Position numbers and translations under genes: made by a program. From Catonia carolina (taxonomy: Eukaryota > Arthropoda > Insecta > Hemiptera > Achilidae): DNA of 64,000 bases. Numbering within the stretch: position 1 is the first letter of the stretch; every line of letters begins with the position of its first letter. The DNA is taken from contig JAQMRL010000001.1 of NCBI GenBank assembly GCA_035578175.1, forward strand, positions 58,613,553-58,677,552, written 5' to 3'. The notes under the pieces were generated by a model, which was not told the origin of the DNA, did not search any database, and was given only the letters and a program-made list of their open reading frames with translations. Positions 20,673 to 32,313 of the stretch are shown one piece after another.

Positions 20673-21959
20673 ATGACTGGAAAAGCACTAAAGATAATGT
20701 CTAACAAACAATCTTCCCTTGGATGTAAAAGACTATGGTCTAGCTTGTCTGACGATAGTGATAGTGGTGTATTAAGTAACACGGACAAATTTTTCGTTGT
20801 TCGTTGTGTTGCAGAAGAAGGGTCGCTATCAAAAGTTTCCCCCTTCATTATTAACAGGTCTGTGCAGTCGGTTTGTGGCTCGCCACATTCAATTAAAAAA
20901 CTAAGGAATGGTACTTTGTTAATTGAAACAACGTCTGCGAAGCAAAGTAGCAGCGTTGTTAAAATTACACAAATTGGAAGTACTACAGTCACTGTGGAAC
21001 CGCACAGATCCCTCAACTCATCTCGAGGAGTGGTTTACTCTCGAGATATACAAGATATGTCTGAGGCTGAGTTATTGGAGGAGCTTACCTCCCAGAGAGT
21101 GACGCAAGTCAAAAGAGTTATGCGTCGGGAAAATGGAATTGATGTCGGTACCCCGACACTTATCATAACATTTTCCACCCCTCAACCTCCGGATCGCCTT
21201 AAGTTGGGTTATTTGTCTGTTCGAGTGAGGCCGTATGTCCCAAACCCTCTGCGCTGTTTTCAGTGCCAGGAATACGGACATACGAAAACAAACTGCAAGA
21301 AACCTGCGATATGCGCAAAGTGCAGTTCACCTGACCACTTAGATAGCGAATGCACTTCTGAAAAAGAACTATGTGCAAACTGTAAAGGAAGTCATTCAGC
21401 AAGGTCTCGTGAATGCCCCAAGTATAAAGAAGAACGGGAAATTCAGAAAATTTCGTCTGAACAGAAGCTTTCCTTTCCCGCTGCCCGGAGTGAGTACAGA
21501 AAACTAAATAGCATTCGAAATGCAGTCCAGCCTGACATTTCGTTTGCAGCTGCAACTAGTGTTCAGTCTCGTGTGTCTGGTGAGTGCTCGTCATGCGTTG
21601 AGTTGAAGAGTGTCGTTGAGAACCTCACTAAACAGGTTGCTTCCCTAACTTCTGCACTTAAAGCGTTATTAAGCACCAAGCAAACAGAAATTGGTTCAAA
21701 GAGCTCAGTGTCTCAAGTGTGTAACCTTTCTGCGACGCAGAGTACAAAAGCTCAGCTGTCAAGTAAGACAGCCTCTACCTCAAAGGGAAAACCCCTTTCA
21801 GTATCCAAGACGCTTCCAGCGGAAGCGTCTAAATTTCTAAAATCTCCTCCGTCTGGGTCCAAGATCCACGATATGATAGGAGATTCATCGGCCCTAGAAA
21901 AGGGCTTTATACAAGTAAAAGGGAAAAAAGGGAAGGAGAAAATTGTGTTTGAAACGTAA
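20673..21959 (+). CDS. ORF1 gag-like zinc-knuckle protein of I-like copy A2
   Basis: A 428-residue protein from the ATG at 20673, with an alternative in-frame ATG at 20565. It has the same knuckle array as A1: CFQCQEYGHTKTNC, then a CAKC and a CANC knuckle. The protein binds element RNA in this family. The stop TAA at 21957-21959 is followed in the same reading frame by ORF2, unlike A1, where the frames differ. No internal stop or frameshift is seen. Confidence 0.92.
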   Translation: MTGKALKIMSNKQSSLGCKRLWSSLSDDSDSGVLSNTDKFFVVRCVAEEGSLSKVSPFIINRSVQSVCGSPHSIKKLRNGTLLIETTSAKQSSSVVKITQIGSTTVTVEPHRSLNSSRGVVYSRDIQDMSEAELLEELTSQRVTQVKRVMRRENGIDVGTPTLIITFSTPQPPDRLKLGYLSVRVRPYVPNPLRCFQCQEYGHTKTNCKKPAICAKCSSPDHLDSECTSEKELCANCKGSHSARSRECPKYKEEREIQKISSEQKLSFPAARSEYRKLNSIRNAVQPDISFAAATSVQSRVSGECSSCVELKSVVENLTKQVASLTSALKALLSTKQTEIGSKSSVSQVCNLSATQSTKAQLSSKTASTSKGKPLSVSKTLPAEASKFLKSPPSGSKIHDMIGDSSALEKGFIQVKGKKGKEKIVFET

Positions 21960-24900
21960 CTCCTCCGTTGCGAAATACCCTTTAATAGTTTAATTCAATG
22001 GAATGTTCGCGGGATCCGGTCTAGGTATGAAGATATAAAGATATTGATCCGGGATAAGTGTCCGTTTGCGCTTTGCCTGCAAGAGACGATGTTACAACCT
22101 GATATCCGATTATCCTTTCGTGGATACGAAATGTTTAGGAAAGATTCCCTGCATGGTGGCCCTGGTGATGGGGTTGCAATATTACTTCACCAGTCAATGC
22201 AAGGGATAAGTCTGGATATCCAAACGGATATTCAGGCTATAGCAATCAGGATAACTGTCCCGGTGTCGGTTTGCGTGTGTAATGTTTATTTACCACCAAA
22301 CACAGACATTTCATACCTAGCCATGAGAGAATTGCTGGAACAGTTACCAGCTCCATATATCATCTTAGGAGATTTCAATGGTCACCATTATTCTTGGGGC
22401 TCCTCACTGTGCAATGGTAGAGGTCACATGGTGGAGAGGGTCCGGAGTGATTTAGACTTATGTCTATTGAACGATGGATCTGAAACATTCATGTCATCCT
22501 CAACAGGATCCTGGTCGTGCTTGGACCTTACTTTCTGTAGCCCGTCCATTGTTCCAAGGTTGATGTGGAGAGTACTGCCAGACCTGTACGGAAGTGATCA
22601 CCGACCGGTGGTGGTCGAATTTTTTGACTACCAGCCTGTCGATGACCTTCCGAAACGATGGATTGAAAAGCTTGCACGGTGGGATGAGTTTTCAAGTTTA
22701 ATGGAATCTGAATATGAAGATGATGATGATGCACGAAAGCTGTTGTCTTCCTTTGTAGAGAGGATGTCTGCAGCAGCTGCCCAGAGCATTCCTAAAACAT
22801 CGGGAAAAGCACGGCGTCCGCCGGTACCTTGGTGGAATGATCGTTGTAAGGAGGCTCTTCAGGGCCGCCGTAGGGCCCTGCGCATTTTTAGTCGCAGACC
22901 TACGGATGCAAACCTGGAAGCGTACCGAAGAGCTCGGGCCTGCTGTAGGCGTGTCTTTCTTGAGAGTAAGAGGGAGTCGTGGAGCCGTTACGTTGGAGAT
23001 ATTAGCAGGAGTACCCCTGTGACAACGGTGTGGAGAAAACTGCGTTCGGTATGTGGAAGGACGTCTCCACATCGAATCGCAGGGTTGCAAGCTGACGGTT
23101 CTGTGATCACATCACAGTCCGACATCGCTAACGTGATTGGTTCCTTCTTTAAATCAGCTTCCCTCACGTCTTCATATTCAGTACAGTTTCAAAATTATAA
23201 GAAAACCATTGAATCTCTTCCATTCTTTATAGCGGACTCGAATGATCCTCTAAACATTCCTTTTTCATTGCCTGAGCTTAGAAAAGCGCTCAAAGTATCT
23301 CGAAATACCTCACCTGGAGGAGATGAAATTACACTTTCGATGATAGCGCATTTACCGGATTCTGGGTTAAGGCAACTCCTACATGTTTTTAATAAAATAT
23401 ACGCTTCTAGAAAGCTTCCAAAAACTTGGAAAGAAGCAATTGTTGTTCCGATCCTCAAACCTGGTAAAGATAAAACATTGGCCTCCAACTACCGTCCCAT
23501 TTCCTTGACAAGTGTTGTTTGTAAGGTCATGGAAAGAATGGTGAACAGTCGTCTCATGTGGTATCTGGAAAAGAATAACTTTCTCGCTCCTGAACAGAGC
23601 GGTTTTCGGAGAGGGAGGTCTTCGACAGACCACTTGTTGGCCCTTGAGACGGCTGTCTGCAATGCGTTTGCATTGCGGCAGCGCCTCGTTGCCGTATTCT
23701 TTGATTTAAAAAAAGCATATGATACAGCTTGGCGACGAGGTATCCTCAATACCTTGCGGGATTGGGGCATCGCTGGAAACATGTTGGCCTTCATCAAGGA
23801 CTTTCTAGATGAACGATCGTTCCGTGTAAGGGTTGGTCAGTGTCTGTCCGACAGGTTTGACTTGGAAAATGGTATACCGCAAGGAAGTGTAATTAGTTGT
23901 ACCCTATTTGCGGTTGCCATAAACAATATTGTGAAAAGTTGCGTATACCCTGTTAAATGTTCGTTGTTTGTTGATGATTTTGCAATATATGTTGCATCTA
24001 GAAATGTTGTCTCAGCTGAACGAGCTCTACAGCTAACTATATACCGTCTTGAAGAATGGTCACGGCAGACTGGCTTTAGTTTTTCTCCTGAGAAGACTAA
24101 ATGCATTCAGTTTTGCCGAATACGGACTGATAATGTTCCAAGACTGTATTTAATGGGTCAGTATATCGAAGTTAGCACTGAAATCAGGTTTCTAGGTGTT
24201 ATATTCGACAAAAGACTTACATGGGTTCCGCATATTAAAGACCTACGGGCTAGGTGCTTAAAGGTGGTTGATATTCTGCGTGTTCTTACAGGTACAGGTT
24301 GGGGTGCTGATAGATCATGTATGATAAGGTTCTACAAGGCTCTAGTGCGATCACGTATAGATTATGGCGCTGTAGCGTACTCATCTGCTACTCCCACTTC
24401 GCTGAGAATGCTTGACACGATCCACAATTCATGTTTACGATTGTCTACAGGTGCTTTTCGTTCTAGTCCTGTTGTCAGCATCTTAGTTGAAAGTGGAGAA
24501 ATGTCGTTACACAGACGTCGCCAGCAGCTTATATTGACGTACTTTGCCAAGTTGAAAGCTAGACCTTATCATTTTTTGCATGACATCATTCTCAACAACC
24601 CGTGTCATGATTTGCATCTGATGAACGCCCGACAACCTTCACCATTCGGTGTAAGAGCGTTGGAGATATGCAACAACCTTGATATTGCGATTCCTCGTGT
24701 CTACCCATGTAATTCTTGTCTATTTCCACCCTGGACCATCGCTCAGTTACACTTTAACTTTGAGATGAGTAAATACTCAAAGGCAGGCACAAGCTCTGTG
24801 GTGTTTAATAGCATTTTCAGTGAGTTAGTTGAAGCTATTAAACCATCTACGGTTGTATACACTGATGGATCAAAGTCGGATGTTGGAGTTGGTTGCTCGT

Positions 24901-25652
24901 TTGTTGCTAATGGGAGAACCTATTTGTTTGGATTACCTGCGGGAACTAGTATTTACACGGCTGAACTTTATGCTATCAGCAAAGCTCTTTCTGTAGTCTG
25001 TGTGCGTGGACGTCGGGTGTTGGTGTGCACTGATTCGCTCAGTGCTCTCCAGTCGATTAGTGATGTGTATTCACGCCACCCGCTAGTTGTGGACGTCCTC
25101 GGCACTGTGAAGGAGCTGAATGATAGAGGAGTAAGCGTTGTTTTCTGCTGGGTTCCGGGTCATGCTGGAATCCCGGGAAATGAGGCTGCTGATTTGGCCG
25201 CTAAGGAGGCGGCTCGTCAACCGGCTTTCACGCGATATCTGACTATGTCTGATTTTGTGAGTCTGGTGAAGCGGGTCATCACGGATTCCTGGCAGGTAGA
25301 ATGGACTGGCTCTCATGGCAACAAACTACGAGAAATAAAACCTATTGTTAAGCCTTGGCCTACGTCACTGAGGAAGAACAGAAGAGAAGAGGTTGTCATC
25401 GCGCGACTTAGAATTGGGCACACCAGATTTACCCATGGGTATCTCATGACGTCTGGTGATGCTCCAGTTTGTGGCAGGTGCGATTGTCCTTTGACAGTCA
25501 AACATGTATTGGTTGATTGCGTCTGCTACGCAGCTCTGCGTCGACGATTCAAGATTCCCTCTGACATAAGGAATATACTCGGTGACGAAACCCCTATTTT
25601 GGACGCGGCTTTGAAATTTTTAAGATCCATCAGTGTATACAACAGTGTCTAA
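21960..25652 (+). CDS. ORF2 endonuclease-reverse transcriptase-RNase H of I-like copy A2
   Basis: Complete polyprotein of about 1230 codons from the ORF1 stop. Endonuclease motifs are QWNVRG, LGDFNG and SDHRP. RT has GIPQGSVISC and FVDD. RNase H has all four acidic positions (YTDGSK, AELYAI, TDSLSAL, NEAAD) and the GHAGIPGNEAAD block, so unlike A1 this region is intact. A C-terminal CGRCDCPLTVKHVLVDC finger follows. There is no ATG before the endonuclease; the frame begins immediately after the ORF1 TAA in phase with ORF1. The start given is the frame limit. Translation may use readthrough, re-initiation or a non-AUG codon. Confidence 0.92.
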   Translation, partial: LLRCEIPFNSLIQWNVRGIRSRYEDIKILIRDKCPFALCLQETMLQPDIRLSFRGYEMFRKDSLHGGPGDGVAILLHQSMQGISLDIQTDIQAIAIRITVPVSVCVCNVYLPPNTDISYLAMRELLEQLPAPYIILGDFNGHHYSWGSSLCNGRGHMVERVRSDLDLCLLNDGSETFMSSSTGSWSCLDLTFCSPSIVPRLMWRVLPDLYGSDHRPVVVEFFDYQPVDDLPKRWIEKLARWDEFSSLMESEYEDDDDARKLLSSFVERMSAAAAQSIPKTSGKARRPPVPWWNDRCKEALQGRRRALRIFSRRPTDANLEAYRRARACCRRVFLESKRESWSRYVGDISRSTPVTTVWRKLRSVCGRTSPHRIAGLQADGSVITSQSDIANVIGSFFKSASLTSSYSVQFQNYKKTIESLPFFIADSNDPLNIPFSLPELRKALKVSRNTSPGGDEITLSMIAHLPDSGLRQLLHVFNKIYASRKLPKTWKEAIVVPILKPGKDKTLASNYRPISLTSVVCKVMERMVNSRLMWYLEKNNFLAPEQSGFRRGRSSTDHLLALETAVCNAFALRQRLVAVFFDLKKAYDTAWRRGILNTLRDWGIAGNMLAFIKDFLDERSFRVRVGQCLSDRFDLENGIPQGSVISCTLFAVAINNIVKSCVYPVKCSLFVDDFAIYVASRNVVSAERALQLTIYRLEEWSRQTGFSFSPEKTKCIQFCRIRTDNVPRLYLMGQYIEVSTEIRFLGVIFDKRLTWVPHIKDLRARCLKVVDILRVLTGTGWGADRSCMIRFYKALVRSRIDYGAVAYSSATPTSLRMLDTIHNSCLRLSTGAFRSSPVVSILVESGEMSLHRRRQQLILTYFAKLKARPYHFLHDIILNNPCHDLHLMNARQPSPFGVRALEICNNLDIAIPRVYPCNSCLFPPWTIAQLHFNFEMSKYSKAGTSSVVFNSIFSELVEAIKPSTVVYTDGSKSDVGVGCSFVANGRTYLFGLPAGTSIYTAELYAISKALSVVCVRGRRVLVCTDSLSALQSISDVYSRHPLVVDVLGTVKELNDRGVSVVFCWVPGHAGIPGNEAADLAAKEAARQPAFTRYLTMSDFVSLVKRVITDSWQVEWTGSHGNKLREIKPIVKPWPTSLRKNRREEVVIARLRIGHTRFTHGYLMTSGDAPVCGRCDCPLTVKHVLVDCVCYAALRRRFKIPSDIRNILGDETPILDAALKFLRSISVYNSV

Positions 25653-25907
25653 TGTCCTATTAGTTTTACCCTAACGTTAACATTCAAATGTCTGTGTTTT
25701 TATTTTATGGCCCCTTTACAGCCTTTTGTGATCTTTTATGTCTGTGATATTTTTCTTTTTTTTTTATGTAATTTTTTACTTTTTGGTTGTGATACTAGTT
25801 CTTAAGATTTTAATTACATAAGTGTCAATGTCATTTTTGTGTTTTCTTTTCTAACTGTGATATTAAGTTTAAGTTTATGTGTGTATGTTTTTTGTGTTTT
25901 GAGCGTT

Positions 25908-25942
<35 letters not shown>

Positions 25943-26005
25943 CCTGTCTGTGATAATAGATTATAAGATTTTAGATATTTCATATATATATATATAAAAA
26001 ATGGC

Positions 26006-26076
26006 GTTCTACACTCGGGCTTTTTACACCCTTGTGTAGAACAACAGGCGATGATAACCTCGCCGAGGTTTTTCGC

Positions 26077-26078
<2 letters not shown>
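26006..26078 (+). promoter_or_regulatory. 3'-terminal double hairpin of I-like copy A2
   Basis: GTTCTACAC pairs with GTGTAGAAC. The second hairpin uses AGGCGA with TCGCCT where A1 has GGGCGA with TCGCCC, so both sides changed together. The inner stem AACCTC/GAGGTT is longer than in A1. Poly(A) follows. Confidence 0.85.
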
Positions 26079-26110
<32 letters not shown>

Positions 26111-26113
<3 letters not shown>

Positions 26114-26155
26114 GGCCTGCTTCGGCCCCTCAACAGCCGTGTTGCGGTGTTAACC
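26111..26155 (-). mobile_element. 5' end of R1-like element plus target duplications
   Basis: Bases 26111-26124 are the right target duplication of A2, 26125-26141 are the first 17 bases of the minus-strand R1-like element, and 26142-26155 repeat TTGCGGTGTTAACC, the right target duplication of the R1-like element. Confidence 0.85.
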
Positions 26156-26567
26156 TAATGAGTTACTCTTGCCTTCTCAGGTCTTTAAGTTGTTGTATCT
26201 AAGCCGTGCTAAAGAACAAAAGCTTTGAGGCCTCCCTCCACCACTAATTCACAAAAGTTGGATACTTAACAGTGACAACGAAGACTTTTGTGTAACGGTG
26301 TGGTGGGGGTAGGTTTTGGTGGTAGGAGGTGAAAGGTTTATTACTTTGAACTTTCTACTTGACTCAGTTGGCAGGAGTGCTCAGAGACCTTGCGGTGTTA
26401 ACCTAATGAGTTACTCTTGCCTTCTCAGGTCTTTAAGTTGTTGTATCTAAGCCGTGCTAAAGAACAAAAGCTTTGAGGCCTTCCCCCACCACTAATTCAC
26501 AGAAGTTGGATACTTAACAGTGACAACGAAGACTTTTGTGTAACGGTGTAACGGTAACTTTTGTGTA
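26142..26567 (+). repeat. 248-bp tandem repeat, target of the R1-like element
   Basis: TTGCGGTGTTAACCTAATGA starts at 26142 and again at 26390. The units share the region up to the GTGTAACGGTGT segment; the second is cut by I-like copy A3 at 26568. The 35 bases before 15008 are the end of such a unit. No ORF or known RNA is recognised in it. It may be a satellite or part of a repeated gene. Confidence 0.8.
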
Positions 26568-27091
26568 GCCGGGACCCCAGCTAAGAGCTAACCTTATTTC
26601 AAAACTATACACAGGTTGCTCTTACACTACACACAACAATAATACTACATCACACACACCACACTTTCTTTCAACACACACATTTACATACCCTACACAC
26701 AACACATACACCACGTTATCTTACACATATTTATAATGCTGGCGAGGATGGGATGCGGGCTGGTCGTGCGTAACCCTTTCCGGATTGGAAGGTCTGGACT
26801 GTGGTTGTGCTGCTGTGAGCTTGCTCTGCCGAGGCTTTGCGCCATCCTTTAGCCCTTCCAGTCGCTTCGGTACTGTGGCAAGAAGTGGACCATGGGTAAG
26901 AGTGTCGGAGCTCTTACTGCTGCGTGCGAGCCTCTGGGTCGTCGGTATCAGTGGGTCAGGCAGTACCTGACTCCCCGGCCCGGATGAAATATGTGGGAGA
27001 TGGCTGCCGGGAGTACTCGGCCGGGTCCTTCTTTTTACTAGGGACCTGCGGCGTGCACGGGTCATTTCTCCGCCCGCACCTTGCTTTCACG

Positions 27092-28218
27092 ATGACTGGA
27101 AAAGCACCTAAGATTATGTCAACTAAAAAATCTTCCCTCGGAATAAAAAGACTATGGTCTAGCTTGTCAGACGATAGTGATAACAGTGGTGATAACACAG
27201 ACAAATTTTTTGTTGTTCGTTGTGTTACAGAAGAAGGGTCGCTGTCAAAAGTTTCCCCCTTAATTATTAACAGGTCTGTGCAGTCGGTTTGTGGCTCGCC
27301 ACACTCTATTAAAAAATTAAGAAATGGTACTTTGTTAATTGAAACAACGTCTGCGAAGCAAAGTAGCAGCGTTGTTAAAATTACTCAAATCGGAAGTACT
27401 GCAGTTACCGTTGAACCGCATAGGTCCCTCAACTCATCTCGAGGAGTGGTTTACTCTCGAGATATACAAGATATGTCTGAGGCTGAGTTATTGGAGGAGC
27501 TTACCTCCCAGAGAGTGACGCAAGTCAAAATGAAAATGGAAAAAGGGAAAATGGAATTGATGTCGGTACCCCGACACTCATCGTAACATTTTCCATCCCT
27601 CAACCTCCGGATCGTCCTAAGTTGGGTTATTTGTCTGTTCGAGTGAGACCGTATGTCCCAAACCCTCTGCGCTGTTTTCAGTGTCAGGAATACGGACATA
27701 CGAAAACAAACTGCAAGAAACCTGCGATATGCGCAAAGTGCAGTTCACCTGACCACTTAGACAGCGAATGCACTTCTGAAACTGAACTGTGTGCTAACTG
27801 TAAAGGAAGTCATTCAGCAAGGTCTCGAGAATGCCCCAAGTATAAAGAAAAACGAGAAATTCAGAAAATTTCGTCTGAACAGAAGCTTTCCTTTCTCGCT
27901 GCCCGGAGCGAGTACAGAAAACTAAATAGCATTCGAAATGCAGTCCAGCCTGACATTTCGTTTGCAGCTGCAGCTAGTGTTCAGTCTCGTGTGTCTGGTG
28001 AGTGCTCGTCATGCGTTGAGCTGAAGAGTGTTGTTGAGAACCTAACTAAACAGGTTGCTTCCCTAACTTCTGCACTGAAAGCTTTACTAAGCTCCAAACA
28101 GACTGAAATTACTTCAAAGAGTTCTGTACCTCAAGTTGGTAACCTTTCTGCGACGCAGAATACAAAAGTTCAGCTGTCAAATAAGACAGTCGCCTCTCGC
28201 TGGAGAAATTGTGTTTGA
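27092..28218 (+). pseudogene. Broken ORF1 of I-like copy A3
   Basis: The frame from the ATG at 27092 ends at 27586 after a small rearranged A-rich segment near 27530 (CAAGTCAAAATGAAAATGG). The zinc-knuckle part continues in another frame from 27622. A deletion of roughly 160 bases near 28198 removes most of the Lys/Ser-rich tail. The zinc knuckles themselves are intact. Confidence 0.88.
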
Positions 28219-28256
28219 AACATAAGTTCTTTAAATTCCCTTTTAATACTATTATT

Positions 28257-31200
28257 CAATGGAATGTTCGCGGGATCCGATCTAGGTATGAAGACATAAA
28301 GTTATTGATCCGGGAAAAGTGTCCGATTGCGCTGTGCCTGCAGGAGACGATGTTACAGCCTGATGTCTCAATCTCCGTTCGTGGATATGAGATGTTTAGG
28401 AAAGATTCCCTGCATGGTGGCCCTGGTGGTGGGGTCGCTATATTACTTCACCAGTCAATGCAGGGGATAAATCTGGATATTTAGACGGATCTTCAGGCCG
28501 TAGCAATCAGGATAACTGTCCCGGTGTCGGTTTGCGTGTGTAATATTTTTTTACCACCTAACACAGAAATTTCATACCTAGCCATGAGAGAATTACTGGA
28601 ACAGTTACCAGCTCCATGTATCGTCCTAGGAGATTTCAATGGATTATTCTTGGGGCTCATCACTGTGCAATGGTAGAGGTCACATGGTGGAGAGGGTCCG
28701 GAGAGATTTAGACTTATGTCTATTGAACGATGGATCTGAAACATTCATGTCATCCTCAACAGGTTCCTGGTCGTGCTTGGACCTTACTTTCTGCAGCCCG
28801 TTCCTTGTACCACAGTTGGTGTGGAGAGTACTGCCAGACCTGTACGGAAGTGATCATCGACCACTTGTGGTCGAGTTTTTTGACTATCAGCCTATCGATG
28901 ACCTTCCAAAACGATGGATAGAGAAGCTTGCACGGTGGAATGAGTTTTCAATTTTAATGGAATGTAAGGATGTAAGGATGCACGAAAACTGTTGTCTTCC
29001 TTTGTAGAGAGGATGTCTGCAGCAGCTGCCCAGAGCATTCCTAAAACATCGGGAAAGCGCGGCGTCCGCCGGTGCCTTGGTGGAATAATCGGTGTAAGGA
29101 GGCTCTTCAGGACCGCCGTAGGGCCCTGCGCATTTTTAGTCGCAGACTTACGGATACTAACCTGGAAGCTTACCGAAGAGCTCGGGCCTGCTGTAGGCGT
29201 ATCTTTCTAGAGAGTAAGAGAGAGTCATGGAGCTGTTACGTTGAAGATATTAACAGGAGTACCCCTGTGACAACAGTGTGGAGAAAACTGCGGTCCGTGT
29301 GTGGAAAGACGTCTCCGCACCGAGTTGCAGGGTTGCAAACTGACGGTTCCGTGATTACGTCACCAATCGACATTGCGAATGCAATTGGTTCTTCGTTAAG
29401 ATCAGCGTCTCTCACGTCTTCATATTCAATTCAATTTCAAAATCATAAGCAAACCATTGAATCTCTTCCTTTCCATATAGCGGACACAAATGATCCTCTG
29501 AACATTCCTTTTTCAATGCCTGAACTAAGAAAAGCGCTCAAAGTTTCTCGAAATACCTCGCCCGGAGGAGATGAAATTACACTTTCGATGATAGCGCATT
29601 TACCAGATTCTTGCTTAAGGCAACTCCTACATATTTTTAATAAAATATATGCTTCTAGAAAGCTTCCAGAATCTTGGAAAGAAGCAATTGTTGTCCCGAT
29701 CCTCAAACCTGGCAAAGATAAAATGTTGGCCACCAGCTATCGCCCCATCTCTCTGACAAGTGTTGTATGTAAGGTGATGGAAAGAATGGTGAATAGTCGT
29801 CTCATGTGGTATCTGGAAAAGAATGACTTCCTCGCTTCTGAACAGAGCGGTTTTCGGAGAGGGAGGTCTTCCACAGACCACTTTGTGGCACTTGAGACGG
29901 CTATCTGCAATGCGTTTGCATTGCGGCAGCGCCTCGTTGCCGTATTCTTTGATTTGAAAAAAGCATATGATACGGCTTGGCGACGAGGTATTCTTAATAC
30001 CTTGCGGGAGTGGGGCATCGCTGGGAACATGTTGGCCTTCATTAAAGACTTTCTGGATGACCGATCATTTCGTGTAAGGGTTGGTCAGAGTTTGTCAAAC
30101 AGGTTTGATTTGGAAAATGGTATACCGCAGGGGAGTGTAATTAGTTGTACCCTATTTGCGGTTGCCATTAACAATATTGTGAAAAGTTGCGTATACCCTG
30201 TTAAATGTTCGTTGTTTGTAGATGATTTTGCGATATATGTTGCATCTAGAAATGTTGTTTCAGCTGAACGAGCCCTACAGCTTACTATATACCGTCTTGA
30301 GGAATGGTCACGGCAGACTGGCTTTAGTTTTTCTCCTGAGAAGACTAAATGCATTCAGTTTTGCCGAATACGGACTGATAATGTTCCAAGACTGTATTTA
30401 ATGGGTCAGGATATCGAAGTTAGCACTGAAATCAGGTTTCTAGGTGTTATATTCGACAAAAGACTTACATGGGTTCCGCATATAAAAGACCTACGGGCTA
30501 GGTGCTTAAAGGTGGTTGATATTCTGCGTGTTCTTACAGGTACATGTTGGGGAGCTGATAGATCATGTATGATAAGGTTCTACAAGGCTCTAGTGCGATC
30601 ACGTATAGATTATGGCGCTGTAGCGTACTCATCTGCTACTCCCACTTCGCTGAGAATGCTTGACACGATCCACAATTCATGTTTACGATTGTCTACAGGT
30701 GCTTTTCGTTCTAGCCCTGTTGTCAGCATCTTAGTTGAAAGTGGAGAAATGTCGTTACACAGACGTCGCCAGCAGCTTATTTGACGTACTTTGCCAAGTT
30801 GAAAGCTAGACCTTATCATTTTTTGCATGACATCATTCTCAACAACCCTTGTCATGATTTGCATCTGATGAATGCCCGATTGCCTTCACCATTCGGTGTA
30901 AGAGCGTTGGGGATATGCAACAACCTCGGTATTGCGATTCCTCGTGTGTACCCATGTAATTCATGTCTCTTTCCACCCTGGACCATCGCTCAGTTACACA
31001 TTAACTTTGAAATGTGTAAATACTCAAAGGCAGACACAAGTTCTGTGGTATTTAATAGCATTTTCAGCGAGTTAGTTGAAGCTATTAAACCATCTACGGT
31101 TGTATACACGGATGGATCAAAGTCAGATGTTGGAGTTGGTTGCTCGTTTGTTGCCAATGGGAGAACCTATTTGTTTGGATTACCTGCGGGAACCAGTTTA

Positions 31201-31897
31201 CACGGCTGAACTTTACGCTATTAGTAAAGCTCTGTCTGTAGTCTGTGTGCGTGGGCGTCGGGTGTTGGTGTGCACTGATTCGCTTAGTGCCCTTCAGTCG
31301 ATTACTGATTTATATTCACGCCACCCGCTAGTTGTAGATGTCCACGGCACCGTGAAGCAGCTTAACGATAGAGGAGTAAGCGTTGTTTTCTGCTGGGTTC
31401 CGGGTCATGCTGGAATCTCGGGAAATGAGGCTGCTGATTTGGCCGCTAAGGAGGCGGCACGCCAACCGGCTTTCACGCAATATCTGACTGTGTCAGATTT
31501 CGTGGGCCTGGTGAAGCGTGTCATCACTGATTCCTGGCAGGTGGAATGGACTGGCTCTCATGGCAACAAGCTACGTGATATCAAACATGCCGTTAAGCCT
31601 TGGCCTACGTCGCTGAGGAACAACAGAAGGGAAGAAGTTGTCATCGCTCGACTTAGAATTGGGCACACCAGATTAACGCATGGGTATCTCATGACGTCTG
31701 GTGATGCTCCAGCGTGTGGCAGATGCGATTGTCCTTTGACAATAAAACATGTTTTGGTAGATTGCATCTGCTACGCAGCTCTGCGTCGGCGGTTTAAAAT
31801 ACCCTGCGAGTTGCGTGATGTACTCGGCGACGATAGCCATGTTTTAGACTCAACATTGAGATTTCTTAGATCCATCTGTGTATATAAAGATGTCTAA
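28257..31897 (+). pseudogene. Broken ORF2 of I-like copy A3
   Basis: Endonuclease, RT and RNase H are all recognisable. Lesions visible against A2 include a stop at 28482 (CAG to TAG), a short deletion in the LGDFNGHH segment near 28640, deletions near 28970 and 29058, one missing base near 30781 and a deletion near 31196. RT (29072-30784) is the longest open stretch and keeps FVDD. The 3' UTR (31898-32243) is close to A1. Confidence 0.9.
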
Positions 31898-32243
31898 TGG
31901 GGAAACGTTAATGTTGTTTTTATGTTATATGTGTATTTGTGTGTTTTATTTTTTTTTTATTTTCGTGGCCCATTTACAGCCTTTTGTTTATGTTTTAGGT
32001 CTGTGATATTAATGTAAATTATATTGTTTGCTGTGATACTAGTTTTTAAGATTTTTATGTGATAGTTTATAAATGTTGTTTATTCCAACTGTGATATTAG
32101 ATTTAAGTTTGTGTTTGTATGTTTTTTAAAATAAATGTTCTTTACTGTAAATTTTATTTATGAATTTTTCTTTATCTGTGATATTTTTAGTTTTAGGAGT
32201 TATATTTAAATAAAAAAGTATATATTATATTATATTCAAGTAC

Positions 32244-32312
32244 GTTCTACACTCGGGCCCTTTACACCCGCGTGTAGAACAACGGGCGATGATAACCGTC
32301 TGGTTTTTCGCC

Positions 32313-32313
<1 letters not shown>
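32244..32313 (+). promoter_or_regulatory. 3'-terminal double hairpin of I-like copy A3
   Basis: Same stems as A1 (GTTCTACAC/GTGTAGAAC and GGGCGA/TCGCCC), followed by the poly(A) tail. Confidence 0.82.

Larger units (their letters stand above)
20073..26110 (+). mobile_element. I-like non-LTR retrotransposon copy A2, both ORFs open
   Basis: Starts CCCCCAGGGGGCACCCA and ends in 30 A (26081-26110), flanked by a perfect 14-bp duplication within the opposite-strand R1-like element. Leader, ORF1, ORF2, 3' UTR with CTGTGATA-type repeats and terminal double hairpin are all present. Its 3' end and coding sequence group it with A4, while A1 and A3 share another 3' variant, so two subfamilies are present. 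It is the best candidate in the window for a recently active master copy. Confidence 0.94.
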
